From: Sulfitobacter faviae
Lineage (GTDB): Bacteria; Pseudomonadota; Alphaproteobacteria; Rhodobacterales; Rhodobacteraceae
Length of the DNA: 64,000 nucleotides
Assembly: GCF_029870955.1 (NCBI RefSeq)
Contig: NZ_PGFQ01000001.1
Span: 2,480,001-2,544,000 of the forward strand
Reading direction: 5' to 3'
The position numbers were made by a program, and so were the translations under genes. Shown piece after piece: positions 9,645 through 17,222 of this stretch (the first letter of the stretch is position 1; each line of letters opens with the position of its first letter). The notes beneath the pieces were generated by a model that worked only from the letters and a program-made list of their open reading frames with translations, was not told the DNA's origin and searched no databases.

Positions 9645-10418
9645 CTACTGCCGAAAAACGGACCGGGCAAGGGGGGCGGCCTCGCTTACCTTGCGGCCCG
9701 GCGGTGTGGGTAGGTTGTCCGCCATATCCACAAGCGCCGCGATGGCTGCTTCGATTTCGTCGCCTTCGCTGGCGGCGGTGCCTTCCATGTCGATCAGGTG
9801 AACGGTAGGATTGGCCTCGGCGTCCAGCCGTTCCTGCGCGATCGAGCGTAGCTCTTGCATGGTGCTGTCGATGGCGCGGCAGAGCCCGGCCAGCATCCCC
9901 GCCGATCCGGTAAGCTTCGCCGGATCGATCAGCCCCTTTTCGGCGGCATCCAGCACCGTCGAGATTTGTTCAAGTTTGAACGAGGATGTCGCCGCGAAAT
10001 AGCGGACATCTTCAAAAGCGAGGGTATCGCGGTTGTCCCGCTGCACCCGCTCCACAACGATGGCGCTGCCCACCACCCGGTCAAGACCGCGGTAGGATTG
10101 CACATGATGCAATGTGGTGTCCCAAATCAGCGGCCCGCGCGGCATATGCAGCATCTCGCGATAGCGGATTTGCCCCGCGTTCGAGACGCAGCGCGCATAG
10201 CGTTCATTGACGGCCTCAGCCTCTTCATGGGGCATGAAACTGTGTAGGGGGCGGTTTATCACCTCACTCATCACCATGCCGCTATGCACCTCATGGGCGG
10301 TGTTAAGAGCCAAAAGCTCGAAATGCCCGCTGTCAGCGTTCAATTCCGCAATGAACATCGGCAGTTTGAACCGGTCAATCTCTCGGCGCAGTACCGAAGT
10401 ATCATCGTTTCTGAACAT
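9645..10418 (-). CDS. PAS-domain protein, possible signalling/regulatory role
   Basis: The 257-residue soluble protein has a PAS-like fold at about residues 15-120 (PMFIAELNADSGHFELLALNTAHEVHSG, then RPLHSFMPHEEAEAVNERY and a RDG-less beta sheet ending in GSAIVVERV). A helical part follows at about 135-210 that could dimerise. I see no kinase, GGDEF or HTH output domain. It is divergent from uvrD across a 194-base gap. The ligand and partner are unknown. Confidence 0.65.
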   Translation of the reverse strand: MFRNDDTSVLRREIDRFKLPMFIAELNADSGHFELLALNTAHEVHSGMVMSEVINRPLHSFMPHEEAEAVNERYARCVSNAGQIRYREMLHMPRGPLIWDTTLHHVQSYRGLDRVVGSAIVVERVQRDNRDTLAFEDVRYFAATSSFKLEQISTVLDAAEKGLIDPAKLTGSAGMLAGLCRAIDSTMQELRSIAQERLDAEANPTVHLIDMEGTAASEGDEIEAAIAALVDMADNLPTPPGRKVSEAAPLARSVFRQ

Positions 10419-10612
10419 GAGCGGTTCCTCTCGTTTATCGTTGTGTCAGCACATTGCCGCCAAAGCATTATCAACGGGTAAAGATTTCCCCCGCATTTTA
10501 AATTCACCCAGTTTTGTCCGTAGTGGCGCCAAATCGGGACTTGAATATCTTTCGAAGGAACATTTGAGGAACGTCTCTTTATCTCGTACCCCGGACGCGC
10601 TAGATTGCGGGC

Positions 10613-13030
10613 ATGAGTGATTTTGACGAAATGGACGCCTTTGAGGGCGCCTCCCTGTCCGCCCGCGCCATGGCCGCGCGTCCGCAGCCTTATCTGGAGG
10701 GGTTGAATCCCGCCCAACGGGCCGCGGTCGAGACGTTGGATGGCCCCGTGCTGATGCTTGCCGGGGCGGGCACAGGCAAAACGCGGGCGTTGACGGCGCG
10801 AATCGTGCATCTGCTCAACACCGGGCGCGCGCGCCCGCATGAGGTTCTGGCGGTCACCTTCACCAACAAGGCCGCGCGGGAGATGAAAACCCGCGTAGGC
10901 CAGATGCTGGGCCAGCAGGTTGAGGGGATGCCATGGCTCGGCACCTTTCACGCGATTTGCGTCAAGCTGCTGCGGCGGCATGCGGAATTGGTGGGGCTGA
11001 AAAGCAATTTCACGATTCTCGATACGGATGACCAGCTGCGCCTGCTCAAACAATTGGTCGCCGCCGAAGGGATCGACGACAAGCGCTGGCCCGCGCGGAT
11101 GCTGGCGGGGATCATCGACGGCTGGAAAAACCGCGCGTTGACCCCGGACAAGATCCCGAGTGCGGATGCCGGGGCATACAACCACCGCGGGCCGGAAATT
11201 TACGCGCAATATCAACGCCGTCTGATCGAATTGAATGCGACCGATTTCGGCGATCTGCTGCTCCATATGGTGACGATTTTCCAGGCGCACCCGGATGTGT
11301 TGGCGCAGTATCAGCGTTGGTTCAAATACATCCTCGTTGACGAATATCAGGATACCAACGTGGCCCAATACCTGTGGCTGCGGCTCTTGGCACAGGGGCA
11401 CAAGAACATCTGCTGCGTGGGTGACGATGATCAGTCGATCTATGGCTGGCGCGGGGCTGAAGTGGGCAACATCCTGCGGTTTGAAACGGATTTCCCCGGC
11501 GCTCATGTGGTCAAGCTTGAGCAGAATTACCGCTCGACCCCGCATATCCTCGCCGCCGCCTCGGGCGTGATCGCGGGAAATGAGGGGCGCTTGGGCAAGA
11601 CTCTCTGGACCGAAGAGACCGAGGGCGAAAAGGTCCGCCTCATCGGCCATTGGGATGGCGAGGAAGAGGCCCGTTGGATCGGGGATGAGATCGAATCCGC
11701 GCAGCGCGGCACAAGAGGGCTCGACCCCTTCTCGCTTGACGATATGGCGATTCTCGTCCGGGCGAGCCACCAGATGCGCGCTTTTGAAGACCGGTTTCTG
11801 ACCATTGGCCTGCCTTATAAGGTGATTGGCGGCCCGCGATTCTATGAGCGTTTGGAAATCCGCGACGCCATGGCCTATTTCCGCGTGGTCACCAGCCCCG
11901 ATGATGATCTCGCCTTCGAGCGGATTGTGAACACGCCCAAGCGGGGTTTGGGCGAGAAGGCGCAGCAGAAAATCCAACGCACGGCGCGGGATCATGGGGT
12001 GAACCTTGTCGAAGGTGCGCGAATTCTTCTCGCCCATGGCGGGATCAGCGGCAAAGGGGCGGCGCAACTGCGGCTTTTGATCGACGGGATCGACCGTTGG
12101 TCGTCGATGTTGCAAGGTCCGCGGATCGAGATCAGCGAAGACGACTCGGTGCTGGATGATGGCGTCGCGCCGCTGCGGGTGGATTACGGCCCACCGGACG
12201 TGTCCCATGTCGAACTGGCCGAGATGATTCTCGACGAAAGCGGCTATACCGGGATGTGGCAGAATGACAAAACGCCCGAAGCGCCGGGGCGGCTGGAAAA
12301 CCTCAAGGAACTGGTCAAAGCCTTGGAAGGCTTCGAGAACCTTCAAGGCTTCCTCGAACATGTCAGCCTGATCATGGATAATGAGCAGGAGGGCGATGGC
12401 GAGAAGGTCTCGATCATGACGCTGCACGCGGCTAAGGGTTTGGAATTCCCCATGGTTTTCCTGCCAGGCTGGGAAGATGGGCTGTTCCCCTCGCAGCGTT
12501 CGATGGATGAAAGCGGGATGAAGGGGCTCGAAGAAGAGCGGCGGCTGGCCTATGTCGGCATCACCCGGGCGGAGCAGATTTGTACCATCTCTTTCGCCGC
12601 CAATCGCCGGGTCTTTGGCCAATGGCAGAATGCGATGCCGTCGCGTTTCATTGATGAGCTGCCCGAAGAACACGTGGATGTGCTGACCCCGCCGGGGCTT
12701 TACGGCGGCGGTTTTGGCGCGGCCATGCCGCAATCGGACCTACATGACCGTGCCGCAAGCGCGAATGTCTATAACTCACCGGGTTGGAAACGCCTGCAAT
12801 CACGCAGCGGGGCGCGGGGCACCAGCCAGCCGCGCGAAAGCCGCAATGTCACGATCGACATGCAGGCGGTCGCCGCTTTTAAGATGGGTGAGCGCGTTTT
12901 TCACGATAAATTCGGCTATGGTGAAGTGATCGGCATCGAAGGTGACAAGATGGAAGTCGCCTTTGAGAAGGCCGGGACCAAAAAGGTCGTCTCGCGCTTC
13001 TTGACCGGCGGGAAAGACGTGCCCTTCTAA
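10613..13030 (+). CDS. uvrD: UvrD/PcrA-type ATP-dependent DNA helicase
   Basis: The 805-residue superfamily 1A helicase acts in nucleotide excision and mismatch repair as a 3'-5' translocase. Walker A GAGTGKT is at 51-57, the Walker B/DEYQDTN motif near 243, the QSIYGWRGA motif near 275, and SIMTLHAAKGLEFP and YVGITRAE in the C-terminal core. The last 45 residues (GERVFHDKFGYGEVIGIEGDK...) form the Tudor-like tail seen in UvrD/PcrA proteins that contact RNA polymerase. The frame is intact. Confidence 0.95.
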   Translation: MSDFDEMDAFEGASLSARAMAARPQPYLEGLNPAQRAAVETLDGPVLMLAGAGTGKTRALTARIVHLLNTGRARPHEVLAVTFTNKAAREMKTRVGQMLGQQVEGMPWLGTFHAICVKLLRRHAELVGLKSNFTILDTDDQLRLLKQLVAAEGIDDKRWPARMLAGIIDGWKNRALTPDKIPSADAGAYNHRGPEIYAQYQRRLIELNATDFGDLLLHMVTIFQAHPDVLAQYQRWFKYILVDEYQDTNVAQYLWLRLLAQGHKNICCVGDDDQSIYGWRGAEVGNILRFETDFPGAHVVKLEQNYRSTPHILAAASGVIAGNEGRLGKTLWTEETEGEKVRLIGHWDGEEEARWIGDEIESAQRGTRGLDPFSLDDMAILVRASHQMRAFEDRFLTIGLPYKVIGGPRFYERLEIRDAMAYFRVVTSPDDDLAFERIVNTPKRGLGEKAQQKIQRTARDHGVNLVEGARILLAHGGISGKGAAQLRLLIDGIDRWSSMLQGPRIEISEDDSVLDDGVAPLRVDYGPPDVSHVELAEMILDESGYTGMWQNDKTPEAPGRLENLKELVKALEGFENLQGFLEHVSLIMDNEQEGDGEKVSIMTLHAAKGLEFPMVFLPGWEDGLFPSQRSMDESGMKGLEEERRLAYVGITRAEQICTISFAANRRVFGQWQNAMPSRFIDELPEEHVDVLTPPGLYGGGFGAAMPQSDLHDRAASANVYNSPGWKRLQSRSGARGTSQPRESRNVTIDMQAVAAFKMGERVFHDKFGYGEVIGIEGDKMEVAFEKAGTKKVVSRFLTGGKDVPF

Positions 13031-13080
13031 AAGCGTATCCTGGGGCGGGCTGCCAAAGGCCTGCCTGAACAAGACCTTAC

Positions 13081-13119
13081 AAACAAAAACGACGACACCT
13101 TGGGAGGAAGGTGCCGCCG
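13081..13119 (-). terminator. Rho-independent terminator closing the DUF1127-associated RNA array
   Basis: On the minus strand a 12-bp stem (13090-13101 with 13108-13119) closes a CCTCCC loop and is followed by TTTTTGTTTG. Two G-U pairs are allowed only in the minus-strand RNA; the plus strand would have A-C mismatches. The loop itself carries the anti-Shine-Dalgarno core, so this is both a terminator and the last hairpin of the array. Confidence 0.75.
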
Positions 13120-13252
13120 TTTCTATGTCGGCCCGAAGCGTCGAGGGAGGGTCGGCTTCGGGTCTCCTTGCGGGGTCCGCCTCATTCAGGGAGGAGGAAA
13201 GTGACGCGCACCCCGGCTTTCAGACGACAGAACAGGGAGGGGTTCTGACGTC
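13090..13252 (-). ncRNA. CcsR/cuckoo-like hairpin array downstream of DUF1127 (four hairpins)
   Basis: On the minus strand, starting 17 bases after the DUF1127 stop, are four hairpin units with C/U-rich loops. D1 is 13223-13252 (4+6 bp stem, loop CCCTCCCT). D2 centres on CCTCCTCCC at 13189-13197 with a weak stem. D3 is 13132-13162 (8-bp stem, CCCTCCC in the loop). D4 is 13090-13119 (terminator). In Rhodobacter sphaeroides the CcsR RNAs with CCUCCUCCC loops are co-transcribed downstream of a DUF1127 gene (RSP_6037). Gene order, strand and motif agree here. Such loops can pair with Shine-Dalgarno sequences. Processing sites cannot be seen. Confidence 0.7.
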
Positions 13253-13268
13253 CGATCTCTATCTCTGC

Positions 13269-13481
13269 TTAGCCGCGGGAAGATTCCCATGCGACGCGGC
13301 GCAGTTCGGAACGGCTCAGACCAAGATCGGCCAGTTCGCGGTTGCTCAACGCGCTCAGACCGTCGAAAGTTTCACGGTACAGACGGTGCTGTTTGTAGCG
13401 GGTTGCCAGTGCTTCGAATGCGCCGCCGATACGGGCGAAGACGGAAGTTGTGTTTGCGGTGGTTGTGTTCATGTAAGCCAT
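13269..13481 (-). CDS. DUF1127 small protein (CcaF1/YjiS-like)
   Basis: The 70-residue protein has a short N-terminal Thr/Asn-rich stretch and a C-terminal DUF1127 arginine-rich motif (YRETFDGLSALSNRELADLG, then LSRSELRRVAWESSRG). An AGAGG ribosome site precedes the ATG. DUF1127 proteins are small, basic and often stress induced. The R. sphaeroides homologue next to the CcsR RNAs binds RNA and affects sRNA processing. Two hairpin arrays with anti-Shine-Dalgarno loops flank this gene on its own strand, which supports a similar role. The exact target is inference. Confidence 0.9.
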   Translation of the reverse strand: MAYMNTTTANTTSVFARIGGAFEALATRYKQHRLYRETFDGLSALSNRELADLGLSRSELRRVAWESSRG

Positions 13482-13524
13482 TTCGGCGCCTCTTTTTTCA
13501 TCTGTGGATCATCTCGTTGCCTGC

Positions 13525-13552
13525 TATTTACGCCCTTTCTGCATTTGCACAA
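13525..13552 (-). promoter_or_regulatory. Candidate promoter of the DUF1127-hairpin transcript
   Basis: On the minus strand TTGTGC is followed by 16 bases and TAAATA, giving a start near 13518 and a leader of about 37 bases. The second array has a similar element (TTGTGC, 18 bases, TAACTT). In R. sphaeroides this locus uses RpoHI/RpoHII promoters, which I cannot tell apart from sigma70 by eye here. Confidence 0.3.
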
Positions 13553-13616
13553 CGGGCATAAAGTCAATGCCGCTATGCAGAAAGCGCATAGGTTCTGAGT
13601 GGCGCAAGTTGTTGAT

Positions 13617-13644
13617 AAAAAACGGTTTTGCCCGCGCGGCAAAA
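13617..13644 (-). terminator. Rho-independent terminator of the upstream hairpin array
   Basis: On the minus strand TTTTGCC and GGCAAAA form a perfect 7-bp stem around a 5-base loop, then CCG and six T. It lies between the second hairpin array and the DUF1127 promoter candidate, so the two arrays are probably separate transcripts. Confidence 0.65.
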
Positions 13645-13670
13645 GGGCGCAGGGTCATAAAACTGTCATA

Positions 13671-13708
13671 TATGGGGAGGGGGGAAAGGTATGGGGAGGG
13701 GGGAAAGG
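13671..13708. repeat. Two perfect 19-bp tandem G-rich repeats
   Basis: The unit TATGGGGAGGGGGGAAAGG occurs at 13671-13689 and again, unchanged, at 13690-13708. Five runs of four to six G follow each other on the plus strand, so a G-quadruplex is possible. On the minus strand each unit reads CCCCCCTCCCC, similar to the anti-Shine-Dalgarno loops next to it. Confidence 0.85.
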
Positions 13709-13714
13709 GGGCGA

Positions 13715-13877
13715 CGACATCTGGGAGGAGGTAGATGTCGCCGCCAATAACAGACACATCCGGGAGGAGGATGGACGCGTCTGGTCTTTCCAAACTTGCC
13801 TGCATCCGGGAGGAGGAATGGATGCATCCAAGTCTTGGTAAAATCAGACACATTCGGGAGGAGGAAGAATGTGTCTG
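13715..13877 (-). ncRNA. Second CcsR/cuckoo-like array: four hairpins with CCTCCTCCC loops
   Basis: Reading the minus strand: U1 13845-13877 (perfect 11-bp stem), U2 13794-13833 (7 bp plus 5 bp around a 2x2 internal loop), U3 13751-13783 (11-bp stem) and U4 13715-13740 (8-bp stem). Every loop carries CCTCCTCCC. U3 has two G-U pairs that become A-C mismatches on the plus strand, so the minus strand is the functional RNA. U1 and U3 are 94 bases apart with matching flanks, as if a two-hairpin unit had been duplicated. The array has its own promoter candidate and terminator. It is probably two cuckoo-type RNAs; no protein is encoded. Confidence 0.72.
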
Positions 13878-14101
13878 GTCTTTCCGAAAGCGAGGCGCTT
13901 GGCCCTGCCTATGAACCTAAGTTAGCGCTAATTGCTGCGCGTGCACAATATTTCTTTTTGCAATGCTGCTATGCGGCAAAAACATGGTACCCCTGCGTAA
14001 TCCTTGGGCATTGCGCCTCTTCCCTATGCAAAAAGGGCCGTCCCCTTGCGCTTGGCGCAGAACCTGCCATTTCAGAAGCCGTAATAGAGGAGAATTTGCG
14101 C
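13878..14101. other. Intergenic gap between hairpin array and mrp
   Basis: These 224 bases hold the array promoter candidate and the leader of mrp. I see no credible gene; the plus-strand frame crossing it lacks a ribosome site and homology. A purine-rich GAGGAG lies about 10 bases before the mrp ATG. Confidence 0.6.
13919..13948 (-). promoter_or_regulatory. Candidate promoter of the upstream hairpin array
   Basis: On the minus strand TTGTGC, 18 bases, TAACTT would start an RNA near 13912, about 35 bases before hairpin U1. A perfect palindrome TTAGCGCTAA (13922-13931) overlaps the -10 side of the spacer and could bind a regulator. Confidence 0.35.
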
Positions 14102-15165
14102 ATGTCTGTGACCAAAGCAGAAGTCGAAGCGGCGCTGGCGCGGGTGCAACTGCCCGACGGCAAGAGCCTGCTGTCCCATGATCTGGTCCGCGCGCTGGTG
14201 GTCGAAGGCGATAAGGTGCGATTCGTCATCGAAGCGCCCAATGCCGATGTGGCGCGGCAGATGGCACCGTTGCGCGACGCGGCAGAGCAGGTGGTTCGCG
14301 ATCTGCCGGGGTGGGTGATGTGTCGGTCGCGCTGACCGCGCATGGCCCCGCACCGAAAGCGCCCAGTCTCAAGGTCGGCGGGCATCCCAAACCGCAAGGC
14401 GGGCCGATGAAACCCAGCGGCGTGAAGCGCATCCTCGCCATCGGCTCGGGTAAGGGCGGTGTGGGCAAATCCACCGTCAGTTCCAACCTCGCCGTGGCGC
14501 TTGCGCGGGCCGGGCGCAAGGTGGGGCTTCTGGATGCCGATATCTATGGGCCCAGCCAGCCGCGCATGATGGGGGTCAACAAGCGCCCCGCGAGCCCCGA
14601 TGGTAAGACGATCATTCCCTTGCAGGCCCATGGCGTGACCATGATGTCGATCGGCTTTATGTTGGAAGAGGGTAAGGCCGTGGTCTGGCGTGGGCCGATG
14701 CTGATGGGCGCGCTGCAGCAGATGCTCGGGCAGGTGGAATGGGGTGAGCTGGACGTGCTGCTCGTCGATCTGCCACCCGGCACCGGCGATGTGCAACTGA
14801 CGCTCTGCACCAAGTCCGAGCTTTCGGGCGCCATCGTGGTCAGCACCCCGCAGGACGTGGCCTTGATCGACGCGCGCAAGGCGCTCGACATGTTCGCCAC
14901 GTTGAAAACCCCGGTGCTAGGATTGATCGAGAATATGTCGACATTCGTCTGCCCCGATTGTGGCTCTCAGCATGAGATCTTCGGCCAAGGCGGTGTGGCG
15001 GCGGAGGCCGAGAAGGTGGGCGTGCCGCTTTTGGGCAGCCTGCCGATTGATCTCGATACCCGTTTGGCCGGGGACAGCGGCACACCGGTCGCCGCGGGCG
15101 AGGGGCCGATGGCCGATGCCTATGCCCGGCTCGCAAAGGGCTTGGTCGAGGGTGGCATGGCCTGA
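14102..15165 (+). CDS. apbC: Iron-sulfur carrier ATPase Mrp/ApbC, frameshifted
   Basis: Two frames make one protein of about 355 residues. The first 70 residues (MSVTKAEVEAALARVQLPDG...) are the MIP18/DUF59-like domain. The second frame has the Mrp P-loop GSGKGGVGKSTVSSN, DADIYGPSQPRMMG, LLVDLPPGTGD and the C-terminal CPDCGSQ pair that holds a bridging Fe-S cluster. A fifth G in the G4 run 14308-14311 restores LPGVGDVSVALT. The protein binds and delivers Fe-S clusters in the cytosol. The break falls between the two domains and is probably a base-calling gap. Confidence 0.9.
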
Positions 15166-15183
15166 TGAGGGTGGCGCGGGCGG

Positions 15184-15949
15184 TTAGCCCAGCTCGCGCC
15201 CTTCGATCAGGTGGCCGTAAAGTGTGGTCAGCATCGAGACGAAAACCAGCCCCTCTATAAGATAGAGCAGGGAATCCAGCATCAGCCGCAGGCCCGGGTC
15301 GGCGGGCAGCAACATGCTGGCGATCACGCCGAGTAGCGTGTTCACCACCGCCAGCAATACGGCCAGCGCCCAAAGTGTGCCGGCCAAAGGCTCGGTCGCG
15401 CGCCAGCTGTCGCGGACCGACATGACGTGGCCCAGAGCGGCGGCGGGCAGCACGAGGCTGAGCCGCAGCGCCAGCCAAAGGAAGGCCACCCCCGCCACCA
15501 GTCCGATCAACAGCAGTGCCGCCGGGCTCGACCCGGTCAGCCCGCCCAGAAGTAGCATGGCAAGGCCGATGGGAATGGCCGCGAGAAACTGCACGAAGCC
15601 CAGAACGATGGCCCGCCAGACATAGGCCCAGAACAGCCCCATGCCCGGGCGCAGGGCGCTCCTGTCGTGATCAAGCAAGACATAGCGGTGCCAGAGGATG
15701 GCCATCAGCGCATAGCCAAGAATGCCCGCCAGCCCGCAGGCGATCAGGATCAGAAGTTGGCCCGCAGGCGGCGGGGCGGCGTTCTCGATCACCTGATCCA
15801 TGGCCCCAAGCGCATCCCCGCCAGCAGGCCCGCGGCGGCGGCGGCCCCATCACCCAGAGCACCGCAGGCAGGATCACCCGCAGCGTGGTCGAGGGCGCGT
15901 GAAACAGCATGTTCAGCGCGTGGGTGAATAGAGCCGTGGCCTTGATCAT
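15184..15949 (-). CDS. Multi-pass inner-membrane protein of unknown function, frameshifted twice
   Basis: The start ATG at 15949 follows a GGAGGGAG site and gives MIKATALFTHALNMLFHAPS. Adding one base to each of two C4 runs (15845-15848 and 15816-15819) joins this to AGLLAGDALGAMDQVIENAAPP and the long 15184-15801 frame. The protein then has about 255 residues, with five or six hydrophobic helices, a WRATEPL segment before the last pair, and a short polar tail. The layout recalls Yip1-like proteins, but I do not recognise the family. It is convergent with mrp. Confidence 0.6.
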
Positions 15950-16033
15950 GATGCACTCCCTCCGTTTCGCGCCATTACATGCCGTGCGTGGGCCGAAAGG
16001 ACAAGATACCGCTGTCAGGAGGGGCGGTGCGGT

Positions 16034-16107
16034 TGGGAAAGCATGGGTCGCTGGGAGGTCATGGGAAAAGTCGCGGGAATGCATGGGAAGTCTGGGAAAT
16101 CATGGGC
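16034..16107. promoter_or_regulatory. Array of four TGGGN-N5-TGGGN (MraZ-type) box pairs
   Basis: TGGGA/TGGGT/CGGGA words start at 16034, 16044, 16052, 16062, 16074, 16084, 16093 and 16103. They form four pairs each exactly 10 bases apart, with N5 ending in CA in all four. E. coli MraZ represses the dcw operon by binding TGGGN repeats with 5-base spacers. This cluster lies about 620 bases before mraZ and 85-160 bases upstream of the divergent membrane gene. MraZ binding is inferred from the motif. Confidence 0.6.
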
Positions 16108-16211
16108 GCCCCTTGCGCCATTGGGGGTGTTACCCGATTCGCAGCCACGGGAACTGGCGTGCAATTCGAACGCCCTGGACGCATTCTGCAGAACAGGCAA
16201 CGAACACGTCC

Positions 16212-16220
16212 TGTGGATAA
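16212..16220 (-). promoter_or_regulatory. Consensus DnaA box
   Basis: TGTGGATAA is the exact reverse complement of TTATCCACA. It stands alone, between the two groups of TGGGN boxes, so it is more likely a regulatory DnaA site for the dcw cluster than part of an origin. Confidence 0.45.
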
Positions 16221-16239
16221 CTATGTGAGCAAATTTTAG

Positions 16240-16254
16240 TGGGAAACTGTGGGA
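16240..16254. promoter_or_regulatory. MraZ-type box pair at the dcw promoter region
   Basis: TGGGA-N5-TGGGA matches the spacing of known MraZ sites. A TTGTGC at 16257-16262 and TATAGT at 16285-16290 follow, but their 22-base spacing is too long for a standard promoter, so the promoter itself is not resolved. Confidence 0.5.
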
Positions 16255-16726
16255 TATTGTGCAGGTCCTAATTCGTTAACAAGATATAGTGTTTCAGACT
16301 TAAACGATCCCAAATTAAGCCATGCTGCGCGCGAAAAGTTATACCAGATGTTGTTCTCACAGCCTGTGCAAAACAAAATATTGGGCGGAAATCCAAAAAA
16401 TATCTAGACGCCCATCAATTCCCATGGCATCCCTAATGCATCGGATGAGAACGGGACACGGGGCAGCAAACGACCCCAAAATAAATCAAAACCTAGCAGG
16501 TTTCATACAGGCACCTCGCTTTCATCAGACCAAAGAGATCCGGCGCGCGAGCGAGCAGACATCCCCCCAGGTGGCGCGCGCAGTCGGACTTCCCCCGCCA
16601 AGCTGCGGGACGTGGGCGGCGGGTTGATCAGTGGCAGCAGATCAACCCGCCGTTTCCATTTCCGGGGCAGGGGATTGAGGCGGATAACGAGTTTAAGCGC
16701 AAAGGCGCAAGAGGCAGGGACAACAA
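16255..16726 (+). ncRNA. Long mraZ 5' leader, candidate UpsM-like sRNA
   Basis: About 470 bases separate the MraZ box from mraZ and hold no convincing gene. Two hairpins stand out: AAACCT-AGC-AGGTTT at 16489-16503 and a 12-bp perfect stem at 16618-16651. In R. sphaeroides the dcw cluster has an unusually long 5' leader that yields the abundant sRNA UpsM, about 200 bases long, by termination inside the leader. A 200-base RNA ending at 16651 would start near 16450. The position and structure agree; the RNA ends and the homology are untested. Confidence 0.45.
16618..16656 (+). terminator. Strong hairpin in the mraZ leader (candidate partial terminator)
   Basis: GGCGGGTTGATC at 16618-16629 pairs perfectly with GATCAACCCGCC at 16640-16651 around a 10-base loop, followed by GTTTCC. 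The T tract is weak, which fits partial rather than full termination before mraZ. It could also be an RNase-stable 3' end. Confidence 0.55.
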
Positions 16727-17218
16727 GTGAGCCGCAGGTTCAGAGGCGAAAGCCACCACAAGGTCGATACGAAGGGGCGGGTGTCTATCCCAGCCTCTTT
16801 TCGGCGTGTGTTGGAGGCTGGCGACCCGAACTGGAAGAACGGCGACAATCCCGAACTGGTCATCGTCTATGGCGATCACCGCCGCAACTACCTTGAGTGC
16901 TACACCATGGAGGCCATCGAAGAGGTTGACGCCAAGATCGACCGCATGCCGCGGGGCTCCATGCAGCGCAAGGCGCTTCAGCGTCTGTTCCACGGCCAGT
17001 CTTTCCCCACGACGGTAGATGAGACGGGCCGTTTGGTGCTGCCCGCCAAGCTGCGCAACAAGATCGAACTCAACGGCGAGGCGTTCTTTATCGCCGCCGG
17101 TGACACCTTCCAGATCTGGAAGCCCGAAACCTATGAGACCGAGGAAGAGGCGTGGCAGCAGGAACTGCCCGACGATGTCGATCCGCTCTCGTTCCTTGAT
17201 GGTGATATGGAGATCTGA
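16727..17218 (+). CDS. mraZ: MraZ, transcriptional regulator of the dcw cluster
   Basis: The 163-residue protein starts at GTG ([21 protein letters not shown]) and has two SpoVT/AbrB-like repeats, the second at [14 protein letters not shown]. MraZ forms a ring that binds TGGGN repeats and represses its own operon in E. coli. Five such pairs lie upstream here. A 20-residue acidic C-terminal tail follows the second repeat. It is the first gene of the cluster and ends 4 bases before rsmH. Confidence 0.95.
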   Translation: MSRRFRGESHHKVDTKGRVSIPASFRRVLEAGDPNWKNGDNPELVIVYGDHRRNYLECYTMEAIEEVDAKIDRMPRGSMQRKALQRLFHGQSFPTTVDETGRLVLPAKLRNKIELNGEAFFIAAGDTFQIWKPETYETEEEAWQQELPDDVDPLSFLDGDMEI

Positions 17219-17222
17219 GGGA

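Noticed and set aside
10340..12733. Long minus-strand frame of 797 codons over uvrD
   Set aside because: It mirrors the codon pattern of an intact helicase and has no known motifs; high-GC antisense shadow.
13700..13880. GGGAGGAGG loops read on the plus strand as Shine-Dalgarno sites
   Set aside because: No start codons follow them in a usable way, and G-U pairing in the stems fits only the minus-strand RNA.
13796..14101. Upstream extension of the mrp frame
   Set aside because: It crosses the hairpin array and the opposite-strand promoter region; ATG 14102 has a GAGGAG site and starts the conserved domain.
16021..16110. CRISPR-like short repeats
   Set aside because: Spacers are 3-9 bases and units only five bases; this matches MraZ boxes, not a CRISPR array.
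16212..16220. Origin of replication
   Set aside because: Only one DnaA box and no AT-rich region or origin gene neighbourhood.
16322..16627. 101-codon plus-strand frame in the mraZ leader
   Set aside because: No ribosome site or motif, and it ends inside the leader hairpin; the region fits a structured RNA better.
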